Shown: piece after piece, positions 24,824-31,896 of the stretch | Layout of the letters: each line of letters opens with the position of its first letter | Position numbering within the stretch: position 1 is the first letter of the stretch | Virus record (IMG/VR): IMGVR_UViG_3300020162_000890 | Span: 1-41,291 of that record | Source of the DNA: a virus | DNA length: 41,291 bases | Strand: one strand, 5' to 3' | Translations under genes and position numbers: made by a program | The notes under the pieces: generated by a model | Told to the model about the DNA's origin: nothing | What the model saw: the letters and a program-made list of their open reading frames with translations, nothing else | Database searches by the model: none

Positions 24824-25438
24824 TTAGTATTCTGTACCATCAATTAAATAGTTGTTTTGTTGGTAGATTAAACTTTGTTTTACTTGTTCATCTTCTTGCC
24901 AGTAGTTAAAATTACTTTCTAAACTTCTGTAAAAATCTATACAAATAGATTCAAAAGTTTCTATTAAATAAGTCTCAAAAAGACTTTCAAGGCGTTCTAA
25001 TAAACTAATTATGTTAGTATGGTTATACTGGTTTAAAGTTATGTTAGTTTCTAAATCTATGTAGTGCGTACTGCTTTTTTCATGGTAGTATCTAAAATTG
25101 TGTGTGTTTTTTGCGTGTGCAATTGTATTATTTATTATTAGCTGCTTTCTTTTTTCAGTTAAAAAATTGCACTCTTTTTCTATAAATTCATAAAAAAAAT
25201 CTTGGTTTATTCTGTCATACAAAAATACTGCTCCATCACCTTGTGACCAAAAACCCGAATAGTAAACTTTTGTTTTATTAAATATTAAATTATCTTCTTT
25301 AAACTCATCAATTAAAAAATCATACCAGTTATCATCGAACGTGTTAATGTCTCTATTCTTTTCGATTAACTTGTTTTGTACTTCTGTTGGTAGTTCTTCA
25401 AAAGTGTAAATTTCAAACGTTTTAATTTCTGTTCTCAT
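24824..25438 (-). CDS. Conserved phage protein of unknown function (FSGFxSQGDGA type)
   Basis: Encodes 204 residues. The first 75 residues fit a family common in phages: FEELPTEVQNKLIEKNRDIN, then WYDFLIDEFKED and YYSGFWSQGDGAVF. The rest is helical and acidic. Members are often labelled antitoxin-like in databases, without experimental support known to me. No toxin partner is visible next to it. The start shows the AACCATG context shared by several genes of this operon. Confidence 0.55.
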   Translation of the reverse strand: MRTEIKTFEIYTFEELPTEVQNKLIEKNRDINTFDDNWYDFLIDEFKEDNLIFNKTKVYYSGFWSQGDGAVFLYDRINQDFFYEFIEKECNFLTEKRKQLIINNTIAHAKNTHNFRYYHEKSSTHYIDLETNITLNQYNHTNIISLLERLESLFETYLIETFESICIDFYRSLESNFNYWQEDEQVKQSLIYQQNNYLIDGTEY

Positions 25439-25448
25439 GGTTTAAATT

Positions 25449-25805
25449 TTAATCAATTAATAAATTTTCAATTTCTTGAATTAGTTTTGTTGCATCTTCT
25501 TGTAAATATTTTTGAATTAATAAGGTTGCAAGTATTTCAGAATTTAATTTTTTTGGGGTGTATCCGTATTCCTCTGCAATTTCCAGGGATTCTCTTAAAC
25601 TTATATCATTGTTTTTTAAAATGTCTATAGCTGTAGAATAATAAATAACTTCTGTTTGATAAATTAAAGTTTCAATTTCTTCTATTACTTGATTCATGCT
25701 TTCGGGTTCATGGTTGAAAATATCATAAAATGATATGTAACTATTGAATAATTCATAAGATTCAAAAATTTCTTTGATTTCTTGTTTTTGGATTTCTGTA
25801 AACAT
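25449..25805 (-). CDS. Acidic helical protein, unknown
   Basis: A 118-residue, strongly acidic and helical protein (TEIQKQEIKEIFESYELFNS; QVIEEIETLIYQTEVIYYST). It lies 11 bp after the 292-residue gene. No catalytic motif or membrane segment. Acidic small phage proteins often mimic DNA or bind host enzymes, but nothing here proves that. Confidence 0.5.
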   Translation of the reverse strand: MFTEIQKQEIKEIFESYELFNSYISFYDIFNHEPESMNQVIEEIETLIYQTEVIYYSTAIDILKNNDISLRESLEIAEEYGYTPKKLNSEILATLLIQKYLQEDATKLIQEIENLLID

Positions 25806-25816
25806 GGTTTTTGGTT

Positions 25817-26695
25817 TTATAGATTAATAATTTGTTCACCTATTTCGGTTAAATTGTTTCGGTTTATGTTGTGGCATCCTACTTTTAATACACCATTTAA
25901 ACTTATTACTGTGTAATATCCTATTCTATATCCTTTTACTTCTGTACCCTCTTTAATTAGCTTATAAAGGGCTTTTGCTTCGTTTATATCAATTTTAATT
26001 TGTTGTGTTGTTTCTATTTGTGTTTTATCTTCTGAAATTCTTAAAAAGTCTTCATTTAAATCACGTGTGTTAATGTAGTCTATTTCGTAATTAAAGAATT
26101 TTTCTAAATCTTTTTTTAGTTCCTCTTTCGCTTTCTCTTTCTCTCTTTTTACTCTTTCTTTTCCTGCTTCAATAAAACTTTCTTTGTTCTCGAAAATTTG
26201 CAAATATATGCTTTGAATTTCTTTAAAATTATCATTCAATTTTAATGCTTCTTCACTTACTAAATTATATCCACTGTAGGAATGGTTAACAAACTGTTTA
26301 AATTCTTTTACAAAGCTTGTAAATGATTCATATGCGTTAATTATTTCAAGTGCGTAAACCTCCTTTTTACGTGCGTTAATTAGTTTCTGACTTGCTTCTT
26401 TGATTCTGTCATAAACATTATTTAAACAAATATCTCTAAAAAAATGTTGCTTATATTGTCGGGTGGCTTGCGTAATTTGTGAGATGTGTTTTGATGTTGT
26501 GTTACTATAGCCCGTATTATTTATTAAGATAGTTTCATCGTTTATAAATTCAGCTAGTAAATAATGGTATCCATAGGAATAAATTTTATTTCTATCATCA
26601 AAAAATAAATTTCGGCTGCTTGTTGTTCCTTCGTCTTGCGTTCTTTGTGCAAAAACATGACAAACTTCAATTGAGGATGTAAATACTTTTTTCAT
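25817..26695 (-). CDS. Conserved phage protein, EVCHxxAQ...YSYGxHY family
   Basis: Encodes 292 residues. The N-terminal 85 residues carry a pattern widely conserved in phage proteins of unknown function: IEVCHVFAQRTQDEGTTSSR, FFDDRNKIYSYGYHYLLAEF, then NNTGYSNTTSKHISQI. A coiled coil fills about 160-215 (RVKREKEKAKEELKKDLEKF), and a small beta domain ends the protein. The same N-terminal family occurs in many phages and some plasmids (DUF8033-like); the conserved His and Tyr positions suggest an enzyme or nucleic-acid binder, unproven. Confidence 0.6.
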   Translation of the reverse strand: MKKVFTSSIEVCHVFAQRTQDEGTTSSRNLFFDDRNKIYSYGYHYLLAEFINDETILINNTGYSNTTSKHISQITQATRQYKQHFFRDICLNNVYDRIKEASQKLINARKKEVYALEIINAYESFTSFVKEFKQFVNHSYSGYNLVSEEALKLNDNFKEIQSIYLQIFENKESFIEAGKERVKREKEKAKEELKKDLEKFFNYEIDYINTRDLNEDFLRISEDKTQIETTQQIKIDINEAKALYKLIKEGTEVKGYRIGYYTVISLNGVLKVGCHNINRNNLTEIGEQIINL

Positions 26696-26723
26696 GGTTT
26701 TTTGGTTTTTATTGGTTTATAAA

Positions 26724-26885
26724 TTATTTGCTTTTTAACGTGCTTTGTTTTTCTACTGGATTAATACCTTGTATTATTTCTATTATACGTTTATATCTTG
26801 TTATTTCACCGTATAAACGTTTGTTTTTAATCTCATCATTAATTAATGATTGATATTTTTTAATGATTTCTTTTTTTGTCTTCAT
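26724..26885 (-). CDS. Small basic helical protein, 53 residues
   Basis: ATG frame, MKTKKEIIKKYQSLINDEIK to VEKQSTLKSK. High Lys/Arg/Ile content, predicted helical throughout. Starts with the same AACCATG context as its neighbours and fills the gap between the lipoprotein and the 292-residue gene. Function unknown. Confidence 0.5.
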   Translation of the reverse strand: MKTKKEIIKKYQSLINDEIKNKRLYGEITRYKRIIEIIQGINPVEKQSTLKSK

Positions 26886-26895
26886 GGTTTTGGTT

Positions 26896-27153
26896 TTAGT
26901 AGTTAGTTAATATTAATGTATCTGTTAAAACTTTAACGTTTAATAAAGTTTGTTTAGATGTTCTTATTAAAATTCTTTCGGCTTGAATTTGTGAGGTGTT
27001 TAACGGTTCACTGTAATTTGATAAACTTGTACTAATTCTATTTGCTTTGTTGCTTTGTTCTGTTGTGTATTCATATTTATAAATAAAATTACTTTCTTTC
27101 TTACAACTTGTCAAAAGTGCCAAAATTGATAATGTTAAAAATATTGCTTTCAT
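26896..27153 (-). CDS. Small phage lipoprotein
   Basis: An 85-residue protein. Residues 1-16 are a signal peptide ending in the lipobox LLTSC with Cys17 as lipidation site, followed by KKESN. The mature part is about 69 residues (NFIYKYEYTTEQSNKANRIS). In Bacteroidota, lipoproteins can be displayed on the outer membrane. Phage lipoproteins of this size elsewhere (for example T5 Llp) block the receptor and prevent superinfection; that role is a guess here. Confidence 0.65.
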   Translation of the reverse strand: MKAIFLTLSILALLTSCKKESNFIYKYEYTTEQSNKANRISTSLSNYSEPLNTSQIQAERILIRTSKQTLLNVKVLTDTLILTNY

Positions 27154-27169
27154 AGTCTTAATTTTTTAA

Positions 27170-27412
27170 TTAATTAATAAACGAATAATTCCAAGTACTT
27201 AAATTCATTTTCAAACATAAAGAGTAAAATTTTTTTAAAGCTTTTTCTGAAGTATCAAATTTAAAAGTCTTTTCTAAAAATCTATTATTTAATATCTGTA
27301 CAACAAAACAACTGTTTAAATCAACTGTTTTTATTTGTCTAACACTTACAAATTTTTCCCCATTTAAAGTCATTGCATAATCAATGCTTTTTATAATTTC
27401 AATTGCTTTCAT
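27170..27412 (-). CDS. First gene of the middle operon, unknown
   Basis: Encodes 80 residues: AIEIIKSIDYAMTLNGEKFV at the start, beta strands, then EKALKKFYSLCLKMNLSTWN. Resembles a small alpha-beta protein, no family recognised. It is preceded by a good promoter about 77 bp upstream, so it leads its transcript. Confidence 0.5.
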   Translation of the reverse strand: MKAIEIIKSIDYAMTLNGEKFVSVRQIKTVDLNSCFVVQILNNRFLEKTFKFDTSEKALKKFYSLCLKMNLSTWNYSFIN

Positions 27413-27488
27413 GATGTTTTTGTTTTAAATTGTTAATTATCAGTCAGTTAGCTTAGAAAGGGTCTGTTTTTTCCATTCCTTTCTTTTA

Positions 27489-27517
27489 CAAATATACATA
27501 TTATTTATTAATAACAA
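27489..27517 (-). promoter_or_regulatory. Promoter of the middle operon
   Basis: TATATTTG on the minus strand (27489-27496) is a perfect TAnnTTTG; an 18-bp spacer separates it from TTG in GTTTTG (27515-27517). This agrees with the Bacteroidota vegetative promoter (-33 TTG, -7 TAnnTTTG). The leader to the first start codon is about 70 nt. Confidence 0.75.
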
Positions 27518-27763
27518 AACAATTATTAAAAAATAATAAAAAAAAGTTTTAATTGTTGGGAGGTGCTTTTTTGAATAATGAAACACGCACGCAAATAACA
27601 AATATTTTTAAATATCCTAACAAATTAACATTTTTAACATAGGACCGAAAAAGTACATTTATATAATTTACCAATACTACCTCCCACTTGACCAGTAGAC
27701 TATTGCCTAAGATTCTTATGCCTAGGTCGTTTCCACAAATCGCTGTTTATACAAATTTGTATA
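27518..27763. other. Noncoding region between middle operon promoter and repeats
   Basis: No gene seen. It contains short inverted elements: GGGAGGT near 27559 with ACCTCCC near 27681, TAAGATTCTTA near 27710, and the palindrome ACAAATTTGT at 27751-27760 that runs on into TGTATATATACA. These could be operators; no stronger claim is possible. Confidence 0.4.
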
Positions 27764-27944
27764 TATACAGTTGGCTATAATAAATTTATTTTGCTGAAAA
27801 TTTGAAAAAATATTTTTTTTCCTTTATACGATTGGCTATAAAAAATTTATTCTGTTAAAAAATTGGTTATATACTGCTGGCTACAAAAAATTTATTTTAT
27901 CAAAAATTCCGTTTATATAGTGCTGGCTATAAAAAATTTAAGAC
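27764..27944. repeat. TGGCTATAAAAAATTTA iterated repeats (4 copies)
   Basis: Four direct copies on the plus strand with GG at 27773, 27834, 27879 and 27925 (spacings 61, 45 and 46 bp). Each is preceded by TATA(C/G) and 3-5 bases. The core is (T)TGGCTA(T/C)A(A/T)AAAATTTA, followed in three copies by TTnTnnTnAAAA. A fifth copy sits at 28400-28418. Similar direct iterons in AT-rich DNA serve as initiator sites in many replicons. Confidence 0.85.
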
Positions 27945-27980
27945 ATAAAAAAAAGGAGCTAGAACTTAATCTAACCCCTT
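27945..27980 (-). terminator. Terminator of the early operon
   Basis: On the minus strand AAGGGGTTAGA pairs with TCTAGCTCCTT using two G-U pairs, followed by at least seven T. The G-U pairs become mismatches in the opposite strand, so it is specific to minus transcription. It lies about 50 bp past the last early stop. Confidence 0.8.
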
Positions 27981-28028
27981 TTTCCAAAACCATTTGACAA
28001 GAAATCCGTACAAATATAATAAAATTAT

Positions 28029-28394
28029 TTAAAGATTGTACATTTTAGAAATTTCTTCATTAATTCCGTAATCAATTAATATCTTTTTACCAGATTCATC
28101 CTCACCCCAATTGGCTCTATTATACAAATCACACATCACTATGTTTAATTCTTCAATGTTATTCTTTACTCTAAATACATCTAGATGAAGAACCTCTCTA
28201 ACTGGTTTATATCGTTTCATACATACAACACCATACTTGAACCAATAAAGTTCGCCTATAAGGTTTAAATGCTTGTATTTATCCCATATATAAGCTTCTT
28301 GTAAGCATTGTAAGTAACCTCTAAGACTAATTGGAATCTTTACTACACGATTTTTGAATATTAGCACTACTCTGGTGCTTACCTTTATCTTCAT
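28029..28394 (-). CDS. Small protein with kinase-like sequence landmarks
   Basis: Encodes 121 residues, last gene of the early operon. Order of motifs recalls a shrunken protein kinase: VVLIFKNRVVKIPIS (a beta3-Lys-like strand), LQEAYIWDKYKHLNL (a helix C-like Glu), FKYGVVCMKRYKPV (hinge-like), and NRANWGEDESGKKILIDYGI (DYG in place of DFG). A full HRD catalytic loop is absent. Similar short proteins occur in other phages. It could be a binding domain without activity; the relation is my reading by eye. Confidence 0.4.
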   Translation of the reverse strand: MKIKVSTRVVLIFKNRVVKIPISLRGYLQCLQEAYIWDKYKHLNLIGELYWFKYGVVCMKRYKPVREVLHLDVFRVKNNIEELNIVMCDLYNRANWGEDESGKKILIDYGINEEISKMYNL

Positions 28395-28399
28395 ATATA

Positions 28400-28418
28400 C
28401 GTTTGGCTATAAAAATTT
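28400..28418. repeat. Fifth copy of the TGGCTATAAAAA repeat
   Basis: CGTTTGGCTATAAAAATTTT, preceded by TATATA, just upstream of the kinase-like start codon (minus strand). It lies 480 bp from the main cluster, in the same orientation, and occupies the whole spacer between two genes. Confidence 0.7.
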
Positions 28419-28419
28419 T

Positions 28420-28650
28420 TTACCCTTTTAAACTTCGTTCATAATCAACTCTATCTTCTTTAGAGGTGAAATATCTTCTGTTAGTAGTATCTTGAATACT
28501 ATACAATGAATTTGCATGGTTTAAATCAGATATTCTAACACCTTTAAGGTATTGCATATGACAAACGGAACAACTGCATCCAGAAGTTCCGTATATCGTT
28601 TTACCTATATTATCTCTAAACCAATCAATGTGTCTTAATTCTCTGTCCAT
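28420..28650 (-). CDS. Small Cys-rich (zinc-ribbon-like) phage protein
   Basis: A 76-residue protein with TSGCSCSVCHMQYLKG, a C-x-C-x-x-C cluster that may bind zinc, framed by HIDWFRDNIGKTIY and ISDLNHANSLY. This pattern is common in conserved hypothetical proteins of Bacteroidota phages. It overlaps the DUF3310-like gene by 16 bp. Role unknown. Confidence 0.55.
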   Translation of the reverse strand: MDRELRHIDWFRDNIGKTIYGTSGCSCSVCHMQYLKGVRISDLNHANSLYSIQDTTNRRYFTSKEDRVDYERSLKG

Positions 28651-29024
28651 TCTTTTAAGTATAAATCTATAAGAAATTTAGTTTTTTCTAAATCTTCTTT
28701 AAAATTACCTTTTTTTCTACATCTAACAATACGTTTGACTATATCAAATTCCCAAGTGTTTAACCCTTGCTTATCTGCAAATAGATACAAACTACCATTA
28801 GAATTGTCATAGTGTTTAGGTGCTTCATCTGTGCTTTCTGATTTTGGAAATTCAAAATAAGCATCAAATTCTTTAAACTCATAGAAAACTTCTGTACCAT
28901 TATTATTGGTTAATGTAAAATACCTTGAATCCGTATGGTTGACTTTATAAGTTTTACCAAAGGTAAAATGCTGAAAACTCTTTTCTTTTACAATAATCTC
29001 ATCACCTCTATTTACTTTTCTCAT
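28635..29024 (-). CDS. DUF3310-like protein (putative nucleotide-kinase-like)
   Basis: Encodes 129 residues. Residues 1-60 are a small beta domain (RGDEIIVKEKSFQHFTFGKT). Residues 68-128 fit DUF3310: HYDNSNGSLYLFADKQGLN, then EFDIVKRIVRCRKKGNFKED and LEKTKFLIDLYLKEW. Such proteins are often annotated nucleotide kinase-like without proof. It lies next to ThyX, which would fit nucleotide metabolism. Confidence 0.6.
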   Translation of the reverse strand: MRKVNRGDEIIVKEKSFQHFTFGKTYKVNHTDSRYFTLTNNNGTEVFYEFKEFDAYFEFPKSESTDEAPKHYDNSNGSLYLFADKQGLNTWEFDIVKRIVRCRKKGNFKEDLEKTKFLIDLYLKEWTEN

Positions 29025-29211
29025 AATTAAATATTTGTTCTAATAAATAAATTTCACTTGCCTTAACAAACTTTTCTTCTCCAGTATCTTTAAGTACAAA
29101 AATAATCAAACTATAATAGCTATTATTTATATGATAAGCCATTGATTTTAATGGCATTTCAGAAGCTATCTCTAAGCAACCATCCTTAATATGTATTCTA
29201 TAATAATTCAT
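29008..29211 (-). CDS. Small protein between ThyX and DUF3310 genes
   Basis: Encodes 67 residues, YYRIHIKDGCLEIASEMPLK to YLLEQIFNYEKSK. Overlaps both neighbours (14 bp with thyX, 17 bp with the DUF3310-like gene). Alpha-beta, no recognisable family. Confidence 0.45.
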   Translation of the reverse strand: MNYYRIHIKDGCLEIASEMPLKSMAYHINNSYYSLIIFVLKDTGEEKFVKASEIYLLEQIFNYEKSK

Positions 29212-29842
29212 AAACTTTTAAACTTTGATTAAACACTCCTTTTTCTTTTAACTGGTCTAACATTAATTGCACAACTTCTCTAGTTTCTTGCTGTGCATCT
29301 GGCTTTAACCTTTGCTTACACAATCTGATTAAAGAATACAAACTACCAGTCCATACCATTGTAGTATTTAGATTTAATGGTAAAATAGTTCTAGCTTGTT
29401 CTTTACTTACACCAAGATTAATTAGTTGTTTATAAGCATTTTGACAAAACTCTTTTACTGAATATTCAATAATATTACAAGCTTCTTGACCATAAATATC
29501 TAATGGCTCTGCACTGCCTTGCTTACTGCTTTTACTTTGTGTTCTCCACTCTTTAATTAAAGTATAAGTATCTGAAAAATCAACATACCTTCCAGAGATA
29601 GAATTATATTCAACACCAGCTTGTGTTTTAACAATTTGTCTTTCTACATAGATTGGAATTTGCAATCTGTATTGTACTTTAGGATGGCTGAATGGACTCC
29701 AATGATTATTCCTAGCTAAATAGCTTATTAACTTATCATTCTCATCTTCTGTGTACATTTCAGCTAGTTTGTCGTATGATGCTCTAGCTACATCAACTAC
29801 CATTTCATCATCACCAAATACTTTTAATAACTCTACTTTCAT
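29198..29842 (-). CDS. thyX: FAD-dependent thymidylate synthase, ThyX variant
   Basis: Makes dTMP from dUMP with FAD and methylenetetrahydrofolate. 214 residues, usual length. Family landmarks: NNHWSPFSHPKVQYRLQIPI (46-65), ERQIVKTQAGVEYNSISGRY (68-87), KEQARTILPLNL (146-157) and KPDAQQETREVVQLML (182-197). The ThyX hallmark RHRxxSxNExSxRY reads as KTQAGVEYNSISGRY: the RHR that binds dUMP/FAD is replaced and a residue is inserted, while SxRY is kept. Comparable KHQ-type variants occur in phages and marine bacteria, so activity is likely but altered. Confidence 0.85.
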   Translation of the reverse strand: MKVELLKVFGDDEMVVDVARASYDKLAEMYTEDENDKLISYLARNNHWSPFSHPKVQYRLQIPIYVERQIVKTQAGVEYNSISGRYVDFSDTYTLIKEWRTQSKSSKQGSAEPLDIYGQEACNIIEYSVKEFCQNAYKQLINLGVSKEQARTILPLNLNTTMVWTGSLYSLIRLCKQRLKPDAQQETREVVQLMLDQLKEKGVFNQSLKVYELL

Positions 29843-29852
29843 TTTATTTTTA

Positions 29853-30485
29853 TTAAATTACTTCACTCCATTGTTTTGCCATTGCATCTGCTACACCTTG
29901 AAAAGTCTTACTTCTGATTCCTCTCCTTTCTTCTGGTGTTTTAGCTTCTTGAAATGCTTTGTAATACCACATTGGCATACGTTTCTTTTCTCCTTTTTTA
30001 CTTGTAAACTCAAAAAACTCACCTTTTTCTACAACATCTGTAGGTATTAGATTAGGTAAATTCTTTAACCATAAACAAGTACTTTTCTGTGCTTTATCTC
30101 CAAACCACCAAGGTTGAACAATTTGATTAGGTTTCCTATATTTCTTACTCATAATTCCTATAGGATTTTCAACTGCAATCTTATCAATATCAACATTAAT
30201 AATATTCATAAAAAAGTCTATGCTTTTTTGTTGTGAACCATCTGCTATCTTACGTTCAAAATGCCTAGCACCACTAACAGATAGGTCTGTGCATGGTGGA
30301 AATGCTATCATTAAGTCAAACTTTTTCTCACGTTTAATAACCTCAAAAACATCTTCTTGAAAATGCCATTCTGGATGACCACCAGTACAAGGCAAAATAT
30401 CACAACTGTATGCTTCTATACCTAACTTTCTGAAAGCTTTTGTTACTGCTTGACTTTCCTCACAAGCTACTAATACTCTTTTCAT
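29853..30485 (-). CDS. C5 cytosine DNA methyltransferase-like protein
   Basis: Encodes 210 residues. SAM-binding start RVLVACEESQAVTKAFRKLG (motif I region), acidic SCDILPCTGGHPEWH, catalytic AFPPCTDLSVSGARHFE with the PPC motif (motif IV), and AVENPIGIMS (ENP, replacing ENV of motif VI). QIVQPWWFGDKAQKSTCLWL follows, typical of the compact phage family. Shorter than host C5 enzymes (over 300 residues) and with no obvious target recognition domain. No restriction endonuclease neighbours it, so it is probably a solitary enzyme for self-protection. Confidence 0.8.
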   Translation of the reverse strand: MKRVLVACEESQAVTKAFRKLGIEAYSCDILPCTGGHPEWHFQEDVFEVIKREKKFDLMIAFPPCTDLSVSGARHFERKIADGSQQKSIDFFMNIINVDIDKIAVENPIGIMSKKYRKPNQIVQPWWFGDKAQKSTCLWLKNLPNLIPTDVVEKGEFFEFTSKKGEKKRMPMWYYKAFQEAKTPEERRGIRSKTFQGVADAMAKQWSEVI

Positions 30486-30709
30486 TTTATTTCATTTAAT
30501 GTTTCTTGCCACAACTCTAATGTCTTTTCAAAACCAATTACCTCTGATACTTTACCAATGAATAACTGTCTTTTTAAAGTTTCTTTTTTCTCCATTTCTT
30601 TTGCTTTTTCAACTAGTTTAGGTGATATGTACATTACACCTTGTTCTTTTTTTAAACCTCCGTTATTAAACATTTGGTCTAATAGATATTCTACTGCTGT
30701 CTGTTTCAT
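30482..30709 (-). CDS. Conserved small phage protein, helical
   Basis: A 75-residue protein: MKQTAVEYLLDQMFNNGGLK, then LVEKAKEMEKKETLKRQLF. This KQTAVEWL-type opening followed by KAKEMEK is shared by many small proteins of Bacteroidota phages. It overlaps both neighbours by 4 bp (ATGA), so it is translationally coupled. Function unknown. Confidence 0.55.
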   Translation of the reverse strand: MKQTAVEYLLDQMFNNGGLKKEQGVMYISPKLVEKAKEMEKKETLKRQLFIGKVSEVIGFEKTLELWQETLNEIK

Positions 30710-31059
30710 AACTTTTCACTTAAAAATCTCATTACTAATACTGCTAAATCATTAGCACTAATTCCACTAACATTTATCTGTTCTTGAACCCAACCACCTA
30801 GAGTGTCTTTAGCATCTTCAAACTCATCTGATTGATTATCTTTTAACTTCTGTATGTACATACCCAAATCATCAGTAAAACTCTGTAGAAACGCATGATT
30901 CTGTAAGTTAACTGGTTTCTGTAAATCTCCAATGTAATACACCAGATTACAACCTCTTTTAGTATTCTTAGTTACCAACCATATACCATCATGCAAGTTA
31001 GGGTAATTAACTCCAGCTGGCACGTATTTTCTTCCTTGTTTAATATAGTATTGTTCCAT
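30706..31059 (-). CDS. Conserved phage protein, unknown
   Basis: Encodes 117 residues. QYYIKQGRKYVPAGVNYPNL with DGIWLVTKNTKRGCNLVYYI looks like a small beta domain; the C-terminal third is helical (DAKDTLGGWVQEQINVSGIS). Similar proteins are common in phages of this phylum, always uncharacterised to my knowledge. A 75-bp gap upstream holds no gene. Confidence 0.5.
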   Translation of the reverse strand: MEQYYIKQGRKYVPAGVNYPNLHDGIWLVTKNTKRGCNLVYYIGDLQKPVNLQNHAFLQSFTDDLGMYIQKLKDNQSDEFEDAKDTLGGWVQEQINVSGISANDLAVLVMRFLSEKL

Positions 31060-31134
31060 TTGTTTTATTTTAATCTTTGTATATGCTATTTAGCGTATAG
31101 CCTTTAGTTAGCGGTAATACCAACAGACACCCTG

Positions 31135-31374
31135 CTATAAATTGAACTGTTTGACATTTGGAATTTGCTCAACCTGTGTAAGTGAAATTAAGACGTATGC
31201 TTTTTTGTTTTCCTTTTTTGACAATCTCAACATTTCCTGAAAAGCATCCTCGTATTTTTCGTGTTTCAGTTTTGGTGGATGAGCACCACCTTCGACAACT
31301 ACCATATAAAATGGTTTACAATCTGTTAAAGGTTCAATTTTACCTTCAAACTTTACTTCTTTTTTCTTTGACAT
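31135..31374 (-). CDS. Small protein, unknown
   Basis: A 79-residue protein with a basic start (SKKKEVKFEGKIEPLTDCKP) and a helix (KHEKYEDAFQEMLRLSKKEN), ending QIPNVKQFNL. Could be a compact alpha-beta fold with a sheet-helix-sheet order. It lies 19 bp after the 58-residue gene. No family recognised. Confidence 0.5.
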   Translation of the reverse strand: MSKKKEVKFEGKIEPLTDCKPFYMVVVEGGAHPPKLKHEKYEDAFQEMLRLSKKENKKAYVLISLTQVEQIPNVKQFNL

Positions 31375-31393
31375 ATTATTGTTTTTAAATTAA

Positions 31394-31570
31394 TTAACTC
31401 CCACAGAAAAGGCAATCATTTTCATCATCATCTGCATCTGGATTGGTTTCAATCTCTGGATTTAATTGTTTCTTTAACTCATAAATCTTTTGTAAAATAT
31501 CACCATCCTGAAATAAATCACCAGTCAATAATGATTTAAGTTCTTCTATTTGCTTTTTAATTGTTGTCAT
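31394..31570 (-). CDS. Small acidic protein with C-terminal CxxC, 58 residues
   Basis: ATG frame TTIKKQIEELKSLLTGDLFQ to NPDADDDENDCLFCGS. A coiled-coil helix followed by a very acidic stretch and a terminal Cys-Leu-Phe-Cys. It overlaps the upstream gene by 14 bp. Unknown role. Confidence 0.5.
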   Translation of the reverse strand: MTTIKKQIEELKSLLTGDLFQDGDILQKIYELKKQLNPEIETNPDADDDENDCLFCGS

Positions 31571-31715
31571 CTTCTTTAGTATTTACTGCTTTTCTAATCA
31601 TTCTGCCTAAATTAATTACTCTTACTCTGTTACTACGAAAAGTCCATCTTTCATAACCAACATCAAAGGTGGGCTGTACTACCCACCTATTTCTATTCTT
31701 ATTGTTCTTATTCAT
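31557..31715 (-). CDS. Small basic protein, 52 residues
   Basis: ATG frame NKNNKNRNRWVVQPTFDVGY to RKAVNTKEDDNN, rich in Arg and Asn. It overlaps the gene before by 8 bp and the gene after by 14 bp, the same tight packing as the rest of the operon. Possibly nucleic-acid binding by charge; no motif. Confidence 0.5.
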   Translation of the reverse strand: MNKNNKNRNRWVVQPTFDVGYERWTFRSNRVRVINLGRMIRKAVNTKEDDNN

Positions 31716-31896
31716 TCTCAAAACTTTTTATATGTTCATAAACTTCTTGCCAGTAAGCTGTATCAAGCATAATTGTATCGCATACTTGAAAGACTTTATC
31801 TAATGCTATCTTACTACAAGCAATAGCTAAATCGTGATTATCTAACTCACTCATATAAGTCCAGTACAGACTTCTTGCTTCATCAATTGGTTTCAT
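31708..31896 (-). CDS. Small helical protein, 62 residues
   Basis: KPIDEARSLYWTYMSELDNH to EVYEHIKSFENE: fully helical and acidic. Overlaps the upstream gene by 14 bp. Resembles small uncharacterised phage proteins with a DEAxxLxxxY start. No function can be given. Confidence 0.5.
   Translation of the reverse strand: MKPIDEARSLYWTYMSELDNHDLAIACSKIALDKVFQVCDTIMLDTAYWQEVYEHIKSFENE

Noticed and set aside
24670-24909. 79-codon plus-strand frame upstream of the SSB-like gene
   Set aside because: Antisense to the 39-residue membrane protein and the end of the 204-residue gene; no supporting motif.
27518-28028. tRNA or riboswitch in the intergenic region
   Set aside because: No cloverleaf, T-loop (GTTCGA-type) or conserved riboswitch core was seen; the region is dominated by AT-rich repeats.
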